From Athripsodes cinereus (lineage: Eukaryota; Arthropoda; Insecta; Trichoptera; Leptoceridae): a stretch of DNA of 64,000 bases. This document shows, one piece after another, positions 21,675 through 32,600 of the stretch. The number at the start of each line of letters is the position of its first letter. Positions within the stretch are counted from its first letter, which is position 1. Both the position numbers and the translations under genes were made by a program. The notes under the pieces are model-generated. The model did no database searches, was not told the origin of the DNA, and worked only from the letters and a program-made list of their open reading frames with translations. The DNA lies in the NCBI GenBank assembly GCA_947579605.1, contig OX388307.1, positions 28,931,237 to 28,995,236 on the forward strand. Direction: 5' to 3'.

Positions 21675-21728
21675 GTTAGTCTACCGGCCACCTGACTTAT
21701 GGGAAATGCCGTGATGGTATAGATAAAA
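21675..21728 (+). mobile_element. SINE-A 3' end fragment
   Basis: CCACCTGACTTATGGGAAAT and GCCGTGATGGTATAGAT match the SINE-A 3' terminus, which consists of a small hairpin followed by GCCGTGATGGTATAG. Confidence 0.65.
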
Positions 21729-22817
21729 ATGTTTGTATGTATTTCACTGTTAAATTATAATCAGTCTTATTAAAGAATGACGATCGAATTACGAAAGCAT
21801 TCAATAAAATAACTTTCTAACTGATTAATGGTCGCTTGCATAATTTGATCTTCATTTATTAACAAGACATAATGTGTTTCATTATACACAGAGTCTTAAG
21901 GTTATTCTATGTCATAAATTTGAACCAATAATGCAAAAAAGAGCCAAAATAATTGGATCACACTTTCCTGATCAAAGGAACTAACCCACACAAAATTTTG
22001 AATTTCTTTCAGGTTTTAGTTCTGTGGGAAGAAATCTAATGACTGACTCCTACAATGGACTACATCTAGAAGTTGAGGTGGGCAAGGTCTTTGGATGGAA
22101 GAGAAAAAAAATGTCATAAATTAAAAATAGGATATATCACTTAAAAATAACAAAATAATTTTATCAATGTATTGCTTATTACATTTTAGATTACTCAACT
22201 AAAGAAAGGAGGGCATTGTAAATGTGTATAATACGAAAAAAGTAACCGTGGAAGATATCAATACAATGTTAGTGGAAGACGAAACAAATTTAAATTATAA
22301 TAAATTGGACAAAAATTATACTAAAAAATTTATTATTCTGGAGGGGTAAAATATTGCTTATAAATGTATTCATTCTAATTATTATTACATTGTGTACGCA
22401 ATGTTAAATAAATGAAAAATAAAATATAAACAGCATCTATCATTTAAATATATAGATAATATTAATAATAATAATATATTTGATTCATGTGTAACACTGG
22501 ATCGTCTGACTTACTACGAAACAGCATTGGAAGGCACAAGTTTACGCACCCAATTTTATTTTATAATATATTTTTATTAGATCTTGTGGTCACACTGCAA
22601 GACTCAATCCATAATATAAAATTTGTAAATCAGATACCAGTCACTAGAAAAAATCTCACTCCCACATTGCATGTCCCAAGTCTCCCAAAAAAACACAAGA
22701 TTATTTATAGATTTACTTAATTTGATAACATTTCCTTTTGTTAAAGGTCCTTAATTTCTGTAATTTATTTTACCCTTATTTGTGCACTGTGTGTACTTCT
22801 ACTGTAAATTTATATAT

Positions 22818-22866
22818 GTACCCCGATTGTGGGATGTACCATAATGGTATAGAAGTAGTAGTATAT
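22818..22866 (+). mobile_element. SINE-A 3' end fragment with TAG-repeat tail
   Basis: ACCCCGATTGTGGGATGTAC then CATAATGGTATAGAAGTAGT ending in a TAG microsatellite-like tail. This is a mutated SINE-A 3' end. Confidence 0.6.
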
Positions 22867-23480
22867 ACATATCGATGACTTAATATATATAGTGCATATT
22901 TGACTGTAGAAATCAGAAATTAAATTCTATAGATAATATATTTTTAATTTTATAAATAAAAGTGTCATTGTTAGTTAAAGTAGGGAAAAATTATTTTAAG
23001 TCTTCGTACCCCACTTGGTATGGGTGTGAGGATATAGTATATTTATTTTAAGTAAGTTGTCGCGTTATTATCATCTAGACACTGAAATGCAATCAAAGAG
23101 ACAAAAGCAAACAAATAAACTTTGCCTTGATATTTTTTTTTATTAATATGTGTTGCTTAATGTGGAAGAATTGATATTGTATTCAGAAATTCACAAAAAG
23201 ATTTTACAAGTTCCGCTGGCGTCCGATACAAGCTTTATAAAGTGGAAAGAGTCTAATGTAATTTGAAGACAAAACGTAAAATAAAATATATAATTTGTTA
23301 TAAATGTCTTTACATCTGATCAGATCAAACACGCTTCAGATCAAGATAAATAAAAATAATATAATATGGAGTTATATTGCACTATCCTGGAAAAACTATT
23401 CCTGCCTAATAACAACATCCCCTATGTTCATTCATACTAACAGCAAGCAAAGAATAATATTATTGCATCAGATATTATAT

Positions 23481-23576
23481 AAATAATAATAATAATAATA
23501 ATAAAAAGATAATTTATTTGGCGCTGTTTAATGGTCCGTGACCATCTCAAGAGCGCCGTGGCTTGTTAGTTAAGTT
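23481..23576 (-). mobile_element. LINE/SINE-like 3' tail abutting the calexcitin frame
   Basis: On the minus strand: GGCGCTCTTGAGATGGTCAC, a GGTC..GACC hairpin, AGCGCCAAATAAATT and an ATT-repeat tail. It resembles the 3' part of the LINE fragment at 5556-5930 (CCTTGAGACGGTCAAAGAAT, GCCGCCAAAG). It provides the last residues and stop codon of the calexcitin-like frame. Confidence 0.6.
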
Positions 23577-23921
23577 GGAAGCATCTTCTAGATCAAACAT
23601 GAAGTTCATGTAACGCTGCTGCCACTGCAGAGGACGGTCGGGACTTTGGGCAAACTCATCCCACATAGAACTCCATTCATTCACAGACACCTCTCCATCT
23701 TTATTGGCATCAGTTCTCTGCCTCAGGACATCCCATATCTTGGTCATGGTGTCGTACGTCTCTACGTTCATAGGATGACTCTGGGGCCATCCACGACGAG
23801 TGCAGATTTTCTCAATAGCTAACTCGAAGTCCTTCTTTTCGAGCGTTCCACTTTGGTTGACATCAAAGAAAACGTTGGACACATAGAGAAGCTTCTTCTT
23901 ACGGAGATATGAGATAGGCAT
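23547..23921 (-). CDS. Calexcitin-like EF-hand protein, C-terminally truncated (possible pseudogene or retrocopy)
   Basis: The 124-codon frame begins MPISYLRKKKLLYVSNVFFD, the calexcitin / sarcoplasmic calcium-binding start. Full-length relatives are near 190-200 residues and bind Ca2+ through several EF-hands. EF-hand 1 loop: Asp20, Asn22, Ser24, Gly25, Asp31. EF-hand 2 loop: Asp71, Asn73, Asp75, Gly76, Glu82. Both look competent. At residues ~110-115 (DLEDAS), where the next calcium loop would start, the family sequence stops and becomes NLTNKPRRS-stop, encoded by repeat-like sequence. No GT donor lies at the junction and no continuation was seen to the left. The coding part has no introns, suggesting a retrocopy or a gene cut by a mobile element. 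Whether it is expressed is unknown. Confidence 0.7.
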   Translation of the reverse strand: MPISYLRKKKLLYVSNVFFDVNQSGTLEKKDFELAIEKICTRRGWPQSHPMNVETYDTMTKIWDVLRQRTDANKDGEVSVNEWSSMWDEFAQSPDRPLQWQQRYMNFMFDLEDASNLTNKPRRS

Positions 23922-24470
23922 CGTGGTAAATTGGAATCGTGAGACAAAGCAGTATTTTTGTCTCTTTCACCCGCTGTGTTGTTGCGAGTAGTCGGTGTTG
24001 TTATCCTTTTCTGTTACACTACCGGACATACACTGCTCACTACACGCTGGCACTTGTGAGACAACAAAGTGATTCCCGGAAGGGGTCGATTTTTTTAACA
24101 CGTGTTTTGTCAATAGAAGCGGGAATGTAACACAAAATGATGACTTGTTAAAGTTTTGAAGAGACAATCAACAATAATGAATATTAATTTATTTCGAGTT
24201 TTGATGAAGTTTAAGAGATGATGAGATGCAAAAAAAAAACTACGCGGTTTTGTAATGTTAGCGTGCACGAAAGTTCAGCACTGTAGGACCGATATCTTTC
24301 GTAAAATCGAATTATTTATATGAGCGGTTTGATTTGCGTGGCGGCAGCTAGATAGCGCGCAACCCACAACTACTGTATCTTTAAAGAGAGAGTTCACAAT
24401 TGAATAAAGCCTTTCAAATAAAATCTTTTGACAAAATAAAAAAATTGAAAATATTAGATTTGTAGTATAT

Positions 24471-25039
24471 GGCCCAAAATTACAAAGCTTATTGTGGAGC
24501 TTTGGTAAGGAGGCTTAAAAGTTAAGTCGAGCTTACTGCTCACAGGAGAATTTCAATCAATATTCGACTGCGACTTGACTGAGCCGCAAATATGGTTAAG
24601 TTGGTAGCCCTACTAGTTGTTTCATCGTGATTTTGTCTATGCATTAACCTCACATTTGTCACGTTAACGGGGAATTTTTCGTGTTGTTGTTTTGATTTTT
24701 TCGTTACCGACGAAACAGGGTCAATAATAAAAAATCCAAATAGAAGCGCAAATGAAACAACCTTAGCAACAACAAACAAAAAGCGTAATGATGGTGCGAA
24801 CATATGACATTAATGTCAGTTTCTTATTGTAACTAACTGAGTTAAATCAAAAAATTAACTGAGTTTAAGTGAGCTTAACGTTGTTGAGGACACCCCCGGG
24901 TATTCCTTAACTTAAGGTGTAGGTTAAGCCGAAAATTCGTGCTAAGGAGACATTGTAATTTGCGTAATTTTGGTAAGCGAAGCTTTATGCATTCCTTAAG
25001 GTTAAGGAGGATCTTAAGCCTGCATTGTAATTTTGGGCC
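24471..25039. mobile_element. Inverted-repeat DNA element, 569 bp, unclassified
   Basis: Terminal repeats GGCCCAAAATTACAA and TTGTAATTTTGGGCC (15 of 15) with related subterminal CTTAAG/GGTTAAG-rich sequence. No target duplication could be fixed. It lies about 550 bp upstream of the calexcitin-like start. The 87-codon minus frame inside is not recognised as a protein. Confidence 0.65.
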
Positions 25040-25856
25040 TAAAAAACATTAAAAAATATATTGAAAACATAATATAAAAGATGTGATAAATATTTTGTTT
25101 TCATTCACAGTAAAAAGTTGTAAGTAAATGGTAATTAAGGTCTGTATTACATAACATGTCTACTAACTATTGTTGTTTATGTTATGAATTTTTTAACACG
25201 ATGGGATGTTTTAACTATTATTGTATTTTTTTTTTGCATCCATAGACTTTATTCCGCAGACTGTTTCGGTTATTTATACATTGTCAAGTTTATTGATATT
25301 ATTTTAAACCAAAATTAATATTTTTCATTGCTTCAAATGTTTAATAAATTTTATGTTTGTTTGTATTGTAATATTCACTGCAAACTATGTATGTAAAAGG
25401 CTTAGTGCCGTTAGAATAATAAAAAATACAAATCTTACATTTCTCTCTCTTGTTTCGTACAGTTGTTTAATGCATATTACCAATAAGAATGTATATTTTA
25501 TTTAATATGTTTGACCACAAGACTGTAATATATTTCATTAGACACCTAACTAACTTAACAACATCTTAGAAGTATAATTCATGTACAACTATATTTCACA
25601 TAATAATAGTAGTAGTTAACAAGATGTGTTTCTGTAGTAGAATAACTTAGTCATTTATTCAGATATCATCATCATTAATTGCAACATACAAAAATCACTA
25701 ACGATTATTATTAAAATAAAAAATTTAAATTACATAAAATATAATCAATCGGCAAGTTATTGTTCTTTACAATCTACAGTGTAATAATTATACATAATAA
25801 TAATATTTACAGTATTATAATAATTGTGTATAAATAAATATAAAATAATGTATATT

Positions 25857-26235
25857 TCTGTACGCCGGAGCGAAACTACACTATCTCAATGGACGCCATT
25901 TTTCAGTATGGCCCTTCAAAGTTTTCTCAACAAAACTATATTTGCTTCTCACATGTTAGTTAACACGAAATTACTATTAAAAATTATTGTGAATGATTGC
26001 TATTTATCATATCTCACACTTTTTAAAAAATTTCACAATATTGCATCAAAATGACATTATTTTGCTTTAACAAAAATTTGACATATTTTTTTATTTATGG
26101 ATATTTCAAAATATAACTCGTTTTTAAGACAGATGAATATGTCATTTAAAAGAGCATAACAAGCACTACAATACTATGTTTATAAGTCATTTCGGCCGAA
26201 ATTCGACATGGTGTAGTTTACCTCCGGCGTACAGA
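25857..26235. mobile_element. MITE, 379 bp, unclassified
   Basis: Terminal repeats TCTGTACGCCGGAG and CTCCGGCGTACAGA, extending imperfectly to about 28 bases (AAACTACAC word on both sides). The interior is AT-rich and non-coding. Confidence 0.75.
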
Positions 26236-26939
26236 TTTTAAAAATTGTGAACCAGAACGCCTACTATAATATTGTATTCATAAGAAAAGATTCTAATTAG
26301 AGAGAAAAGTGTCGTGTTAAAAGTAAAGATATAATAAAAGACTACATAACATCGGATAGGAACATGCTCTGCTCGACCTTCCTTGCCAGCCAGTAAGGAA
26401 TGCAATAACAATGTAAAATCGAGGAGTATCCAAGTTTAATACAATAAAGTTACTTATGCTTTGAACTTTGCCATTGACTAGCATATTACTACTAGGTATG
26501 AGAAAGTAACATACATAATTCATAATTTGCTGTCTTAAAATTCAACAAGTACTCAAAATTGTAAATACGTCATTTGCAAATTTGAGCACTCGTATTGATG
26601 TAGCAACAAATAGTTTCCAAACTATCTTATTACGTTAACTAATCAGAGATAATGTGAATATCATCAAATGCAAATTAGAAAAATGTCCCAACTGCAAAAT
26701 TACACAAAATGAAAAACTAAAATGTTGAATCAAACAATAATGTGTTAAAAAAACATACTGATAAAACTTAATGTGGTGTTATTACAAAGATTCTAAAATG
26801 CAGAAACGAAATTGTTCCACAATCGAGCCTCATTTATAAAGTCTGATATTATGTATTTCACATAGTGAGTACTAGATTAATGTTTTCTATAGATCTGTCA
26901 TTCAGTAGGGAGGGCACACAAGTTTTGTAACTTACTTGC

Positions 26940-27490
26940 ATATCGATGGTATAATACACAAAAGACTCATGTCCACATTTGATGCTTTCAAGAAAACAGG
27001 TTTTTAAAGTTTGAGATTCTCAATTAATTCTCTAACTTCAAATTAATGCTGAAGGTGTTGAAAATCATAATCTTTGTTCTTTTTTAATGTCATTTATTGC
27101 TTATTTTTTATTATATTTTTAACCAGAATGTCAAAAGTTAGCATTTTTAGATGATGGTCATGGACATGTGTTTGGAAGTGTGATGGAAGTGCCACTCACG
27201 GCGACTTTTTGGATGTGTTTATGCGTGCACAGATGACACATGTCCATCCTAGATGGACATTTGTTTTTTAGAATCTTCATATACTATGTGACATGTTACA
27301 TTCTGTGCACAAAACAAAATGCATTTGTGGAGATGTAACATTTGGTTTTTATTAAATATTTCAATAATGTTAAGATTGTTGGTAATATTTAGTCAGGACA
27401 TAGATGGCGTTGCAACCGATCTTGTACATGTATTAACTCATTTTACCTAAAATGTGGACATGTGTCTTTTGTGCTTTATACCATCGATAT
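26940..27490. mobile_element. MITE with ~41 bp terminal inverted repeats, 551 bp
   Basis: TATCGATGGTATAATACAC with CAAAAGACTCATGTCCACAT on the left is mirrored, with a few changes, by the sequence ending ACCATCGATA. The interior has a CATGTCC/GGACATG-rich segment near 27160-27260. Family unknown. Confidence 0.75.
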
Positions 27491-27499
27491 TATGACAGT

Positions 27500-28680
27500 T
27501 GACAGTAAGAGTTTGGCGGTTTGAGAATGGCTCGCATAATTTTCAATATATTCTGTGATTTTTAGAAAATATTTGAGTACATTTTTTACAATACTTATTT
27601 AGAAGATAGATAACTGACAGTTGATTAAAGGTCAAGTTGGTAATATTTACATTTTCTATGGTTGGTAGGACTGCTCCACCTGTGATGTCAACATTAAATA
27701 GTCTGTTTTCTGTGCACTTTCCTACGAATGTACACTAGAGACTCGAAACAGAAACATAATGTACTAAATGGCGATGTAAATTTATACATCCTGATGTATT
27801 ACAGTATAATATAATGCCCACGTTACGAAGAATCTTTTCGACAGTCAAACGAATAATAGTAATAATAATAATAGGATACGACTCTAATCAATCAATTCAC
27901 AACAGTGATTCAACATGTTTTAAAAATAAAAAAGATAAATTATTAACTATATCAAACTTAAGTAATCAATTAATAATTATATGTACAAAAATATCAGTCA
28001 CAGAATAAGTTGAACTTCACTTTGATCAATAAAAAATAATAATATGTTTACAATATAATTATAATAATAATAATAATACAGTGAAAATTATATATCAATT
28101 GTATAAAAATAAATTTGAATTAAGCATACATACATACATACAAACAATAAGTATTTTTATAATAAGATAGGATAGTATTGTCCTAGGGGGATTGTATGAA
28201 TTTACCTAAGTAACTGAAACACAGTTACGCTTAGTTTCCACTGGCATATGACTTCTCTAAGTATATTTTACTAGTGATGAAACGTATAAATAGTGGCAGT
28301 TACTGGCGACCAATTATTTTTTTAATTTTCAGATGACCTGGATGCCCCTCATTCACAACACACCATTCTTGCACTGGGAGTCATGGAAAAAGGTGACTCT
28401 ATTGACACGAAAATGCTCTAAATGCAGGAGGTTGATTTTTGGGAGGAGCATTGAGGAAAGATTGAGTTCAATTGAAATGTTTAAAAGATACATTTATGAT
28501 TTTAATCACATAAAAGCGTGTGTGAAAGAAAAGTTAAAGAGTGATATATATGTTTGCATATATAATTGGAAGTCTTCTTCAAGAAGTCAAGAAGTACTTC
28601 TCAATTAATATTCAAACAAATAAGACAGTAATTATTCACATGTTATACTATTGCTAATTTAACATTCGTTAAATTAGAGC
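27500..28680. other. Non-coding stretch
   Basis: AT-rich sequence with short AAT and CATA microsatellites (near 27850-27870, 28063-28078 and 28127-28141). A 91-codon plus-strand frame at 28333-28608 (MTWMPLIHNTPFLHWESWKK) has no family I recognise and no supporting context. Confidence 0.4.
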
Positions 28681-28683
28681 AAC

Positions 28684-29232
28684 ATGTTTCAAAAAGACCG
28701 CCTCACTTGTGGGCAGTGCCGTGATGGTGTGGATAATAGAGTGAATGTTTCAAAAAGACCGCCTCACTTGTGGGCAGTGCCGTGATGGTGTGGATAATAG
28801 AGTGAATGTTTCAAAAAGACCTCCTCACTTGTGGGCAGTGCCGTGATGGTGTGGATAATAGAGTGAATGTTTCAAAAAGACCTCCTCACTTGTGGGCAGT
28901 GCCGTGATGGTGTGGATAATAGAGTGAATGTTTCAAAAAGACCTCCTCACTTGTGGGCAGTGCCGTGATGGTGTGGATAATAGAGTGAATGTTTCAAAAA
29001 GACCTCCTCACTTGTGGGCAGTGCCGTGATGGTGTGGATAATAGAGTGAATGTTTCAAAAAGACCGCCTCACTTGTGGGCAGTGCCGTGATGGTGTGGAT
29101 AATAGAGTGAATGTTTCAAAAAGACCTCCTCACTTGTGGGCAGTGCCGTGATGGTGTGGATAATAGAGTGAATGTTTCAAAAAGACCGCCTCACTTGTGG
29201 GCAGTGCCGTGATGGTGTGGATAATAGAGTGA
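28684..29232 (+). repeat. Tandem array of nine 61 bp units derived from the SINE-A 3' end
   Basis: Unit: ATGTTTCAAAAAGACC(G/T)C, then CTCACTTGTGGGCAGTGCC, GTGATGGTGTGGATAATAGA and GTGA. Nine copies keep exact 61-base spacing. The only variation I see is the G/T base, in the order G G T T T T G T G. CCTCACTTGTGGGCAGTGCC and GTGATGGTGTGGATA correspond to the SINE-A 3' terminus. The array ends about 310 bp from the Axin stop codon. There are no variable spacers, so it is not a CRISPR array. Confidence 0.95.
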
Positions 29233-29490
29233 ATGCTTTTCTCAGATAAAATTCAACAAACGACACAACCACTATAGTATATAAAAATTGTCAGATTTAC
29301 TTCCCAAATATATCCAAAATTTGTTCATATAAATAATAGTGAGCACTGATGAGAAGTTCAAAAAGCCAGTGAAAACTAAGCTTTACAATGATAATTGGGA
29401 GGGAAGAATAACTAAACATGTATACCCGTTTAAATGCACTTAACTTGTGAGTAGAATAAGTACTCGTTGATTTAATATTATTAATTAAGG

Positions 29491-29496
29491 TTTATT
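29491..29496 (-). terminator. Polyadenylation signal of Axin
   Basis: AATAAA on the minus strand about 44 bases downstream of the Axin stop. If used, the 3' UTR would be under 100 bases and end between the stop codon and the tandem array. Confidence 0.6.
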
Positions 29497-29539
29497 ATTA
29501 CATCAGTTCCATCACAACAGTGTGTCATCAGTACCCTCT

Positions 29540-29666
29540 TCATTCGACATTCTTGACTCGTGCCATGATTTTACCTTCGAACAGAGGTATGTAGTCTGAA
29601 TCGCTGACAATTTCCTCCTGTATTACCGTATTCTCATAGTCTTCGCAGTGTGTTTTGAAGAAATAT
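29540..29666 (-). CDS. Axn: Axin exon 13 (end of DIX domain, stop)
   Basis: Encodes [41 protein letters not shown], stop TGA. This is the C-terminal half of DIX. Confidence 0.96.
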
Positions 29667-32600
29667 CTGAAAAAAATATCAATAAAATAATTACTTCGTG
29701 AATCACTTGTGCTTAAATGAAAAATTAATTTTGTTCGGTCGTTAATTTTTTAAAACTCCAATGCAAATTACAATAAAACTACTATTTAAATCTGGACATT
29801 ATACAAAAAACGTTTTTTAATTTATTAAAAGTAGGCATTTATCAATATGTCTAAATCAAAGACGTTTTACAATAACTAGACTGTACACTTTTGACCACTT
29901 TTTGAGCAAAAAAACATTTTCCACTGTCCCAATAGCCTATATTCCTATGAAATAAAGTGTACCATGTAAGAAAGTAATTCTCAGACAGCGGACATCTCAG
30001 GGACAGCTTTCTAATAATTAGTATCTTAGGTGACGAGGTTTATTAAGAAAGTTCAGTCTTATTATGTCTATGGTCTAAATATAATTTATCTAACACATTG
30101 CTGGTTATACAAACCTATAGTTTCCTTTCTTAGGCAGATAATCCTTAAACTGCTTGAGTGTGACTGGAGATGCGGGAATCTTGGTGCGGTACGGCATCTG
30201 CTCTTCCAGGAAGGTGAACATGACCACGGTGGACGTAGGGGGCTCCTGAGGAGGCAGTGGGACCGGAGTTTTGCCCACAGGAACGCTCATTCTGGAAAAA
30301 TTTACAAATTTTAATTCAAAATACAGAATGAAAGAATGCATTTTTTATATCTACTTAAAAAGATGAATCTGGGTTATAAAAATAAATCCCAATATGCGTT
30401 AAACACTTTCACACTAAATAATAACTTTGTCATGGATGGTGGAGTAGGTGGAAAGTGAGAAGATTTAAATTCTAAATTTCGTCATAGAAAATTGGAGACT
30501 CCCCGCAGCCTCCTGATTATCCCATTTATTAAATATTTAATTTTCCACAATTTATTTCTAAATGGAACAGTGAAATACAAATTAAGTTTAATTAAATTAA
30601 TTAATACAAAAAAGAAACAAATTTATTATTCACATATCTCTATTTCTATACTATCTATATTATTGCATTTCCGTAGATAGTGGACTAACTATGTGTAATT
30701 AACAAGTCATCCTCATCATGCCAACAAAAAATTAAGTCATTCAAGATAGGTGGCATATCTCACCGCTGAATTGAAGATCTTAAAACATACAATTTTTTTA
30801 CAAACATATACTTATACCTGGCTTGCTAGAATAAAAGCAGTTTACAAACATACAATTTTATAATTTATCAGTAGTGATAAATAGGTTTGTTAACTTTTTC
30901 AGTGCGAGCCACATCTATGTTTGGGCGCTATTGTCCGTGCCACTGCTGCTATCCACAAACATAGATGTGTTAGCCTATTTTGTCGAATATCTTTTCATAA
31001 AGAGGCATTTATTGACAACATTTGTTTGTAAAAATATATTTACATATATCTAATGATATCTTGTGGATATCTAGACATTTTTATTATTATAAAACTAAGA
31101 AATTTGATTTATAAATATAATGAAAAATCTTGTACGTTTTCGTCATTTAAAATACGCGCCATTATTTTGCGCAAGTGTATGTAAGTCTTGGAACCTTATC
31201 CAAAACATGAGGATTGTGGTTTTAGGTGCATAGTACTTAAAAATAAAACATACAAAGTATTTCTGACTGATATAAGAAAATGTTCATTATAAACTTGCAT
31301 CCGTATTAGTTTTGCATTTTTATATTATGTGATATACATATCTCAGTTTTGAAATAAACAAACCTACATATTTTACATAAGTGACGGTACCAGAAGGTAC
31401 CGTCACTTATGAATACTAGGTAAAACGATGCGTGATAGAGTGAAGAATTATGATATTAGAAGAATGAGCGGATGCAAGATGAGTGTTGTGGACAGAATGC
31501 ACGTGAGTAAACTACGGTGGTTTGGCCTTGTTGAACGAATGAACGACGTAAGAATGACAAAGAGGATATACTTGTCTAAAAGAAAGGGTGTAAGAAAGCG
31601 CGGGCGTCCGAGAACCACGTGGCTTGATCACGTGGATCAAATTCTCAAGGACGGCCGCGTGTTGAGTAAGAGGAACCGACGTACGTGTATGAGAAACTGT
31701 ATGAATGTGGAGAAAACGAAGGAAGTGTGTAAAGATAGATCTGTTTGGCTTTCCGTTCTCTCTGCCTAGCCCACTTGGGACACGACGTGAGGGTATAGAT
31801 AAATAGATAGATAGATACCTACATATGCCTATGTTTACTAAATGAGCAAAAATGAGCATAATATAATAATTTTCGCTACACTAGTTAGAAGATGACAGTA
31901 AAAATTAAGGAAATTACTACTACACCATCATGGTATATACCTACCTCAAATGGGAAAACCAGTAGACCGTTTTCGTTCAATAAACATACAAACTGTTCTC
32001 TCGGTGTCAACAAAAAAACATGAAATTCAGGATAGGTAGCTTACCCCACCGCTGAATTTAAGACGCATTTTTTTGAACATTGCCTTTTACGGGACACTCG
32101 AAATCTACGGAAAGGAGTGAAAGACTTATTATTTGTCGAGTGCTCCACGGAATCAGAGGAATTCGCTTAATGTATTCAACATTTTAATTAAGCCAACAAT
32201 AAAATGATGAACTAATCTAGTGGTAAACATGCTGTATCCCAAGTGACGTAAACAGAGAGAACAAAATGGCATATACCTAGATCTATTATTACATATTTCT
32301 TTCGCTCGTCTACATTCATACAATTTCTCATACACCCACGACAATTTCTCTTACTCAGCATACGGCTGATTATCTCTAACAAAATATCCAATATTGCATG
32401 TAGATTAATAAGTAAATATGTAAGGTTTTACGAACACTTTAATGCTAGCATAAAAAAGTGGGATACCAATTCTATTCTAGGAGACTCCATGGAATAATTT
32501 TAACCTAATTAAAGTAAACATTTGCTTAAGCTGTGAAGCACTCGGTAGATGATAGGTGTGAGTTTTCGAGTGTCTTGCAAAAAGCGGATATTCGAAAAAG

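Larger units (their letters stand above)
18981..23480. other. Intergenic region between mRpL12 and the calexcitin-like frame
   Basis: AT-rich DNA without recognisable coding exons. It holds SINE-B at 19171-19250 and short SINE-A 3' ends near 21675-21728, 22818-22866 and 23008-23045. Other reading frames of 60-77 codons have no family resemblance and AT-driven composition. Confidence 0.6.

Noticed and set aside
28684..29232. Regular array resembling a CRISPR
   Set aside because: The whole 61 bp unit is conserved with no unique spacers, the context is an insect genome, and the unit derives from a SINE end.
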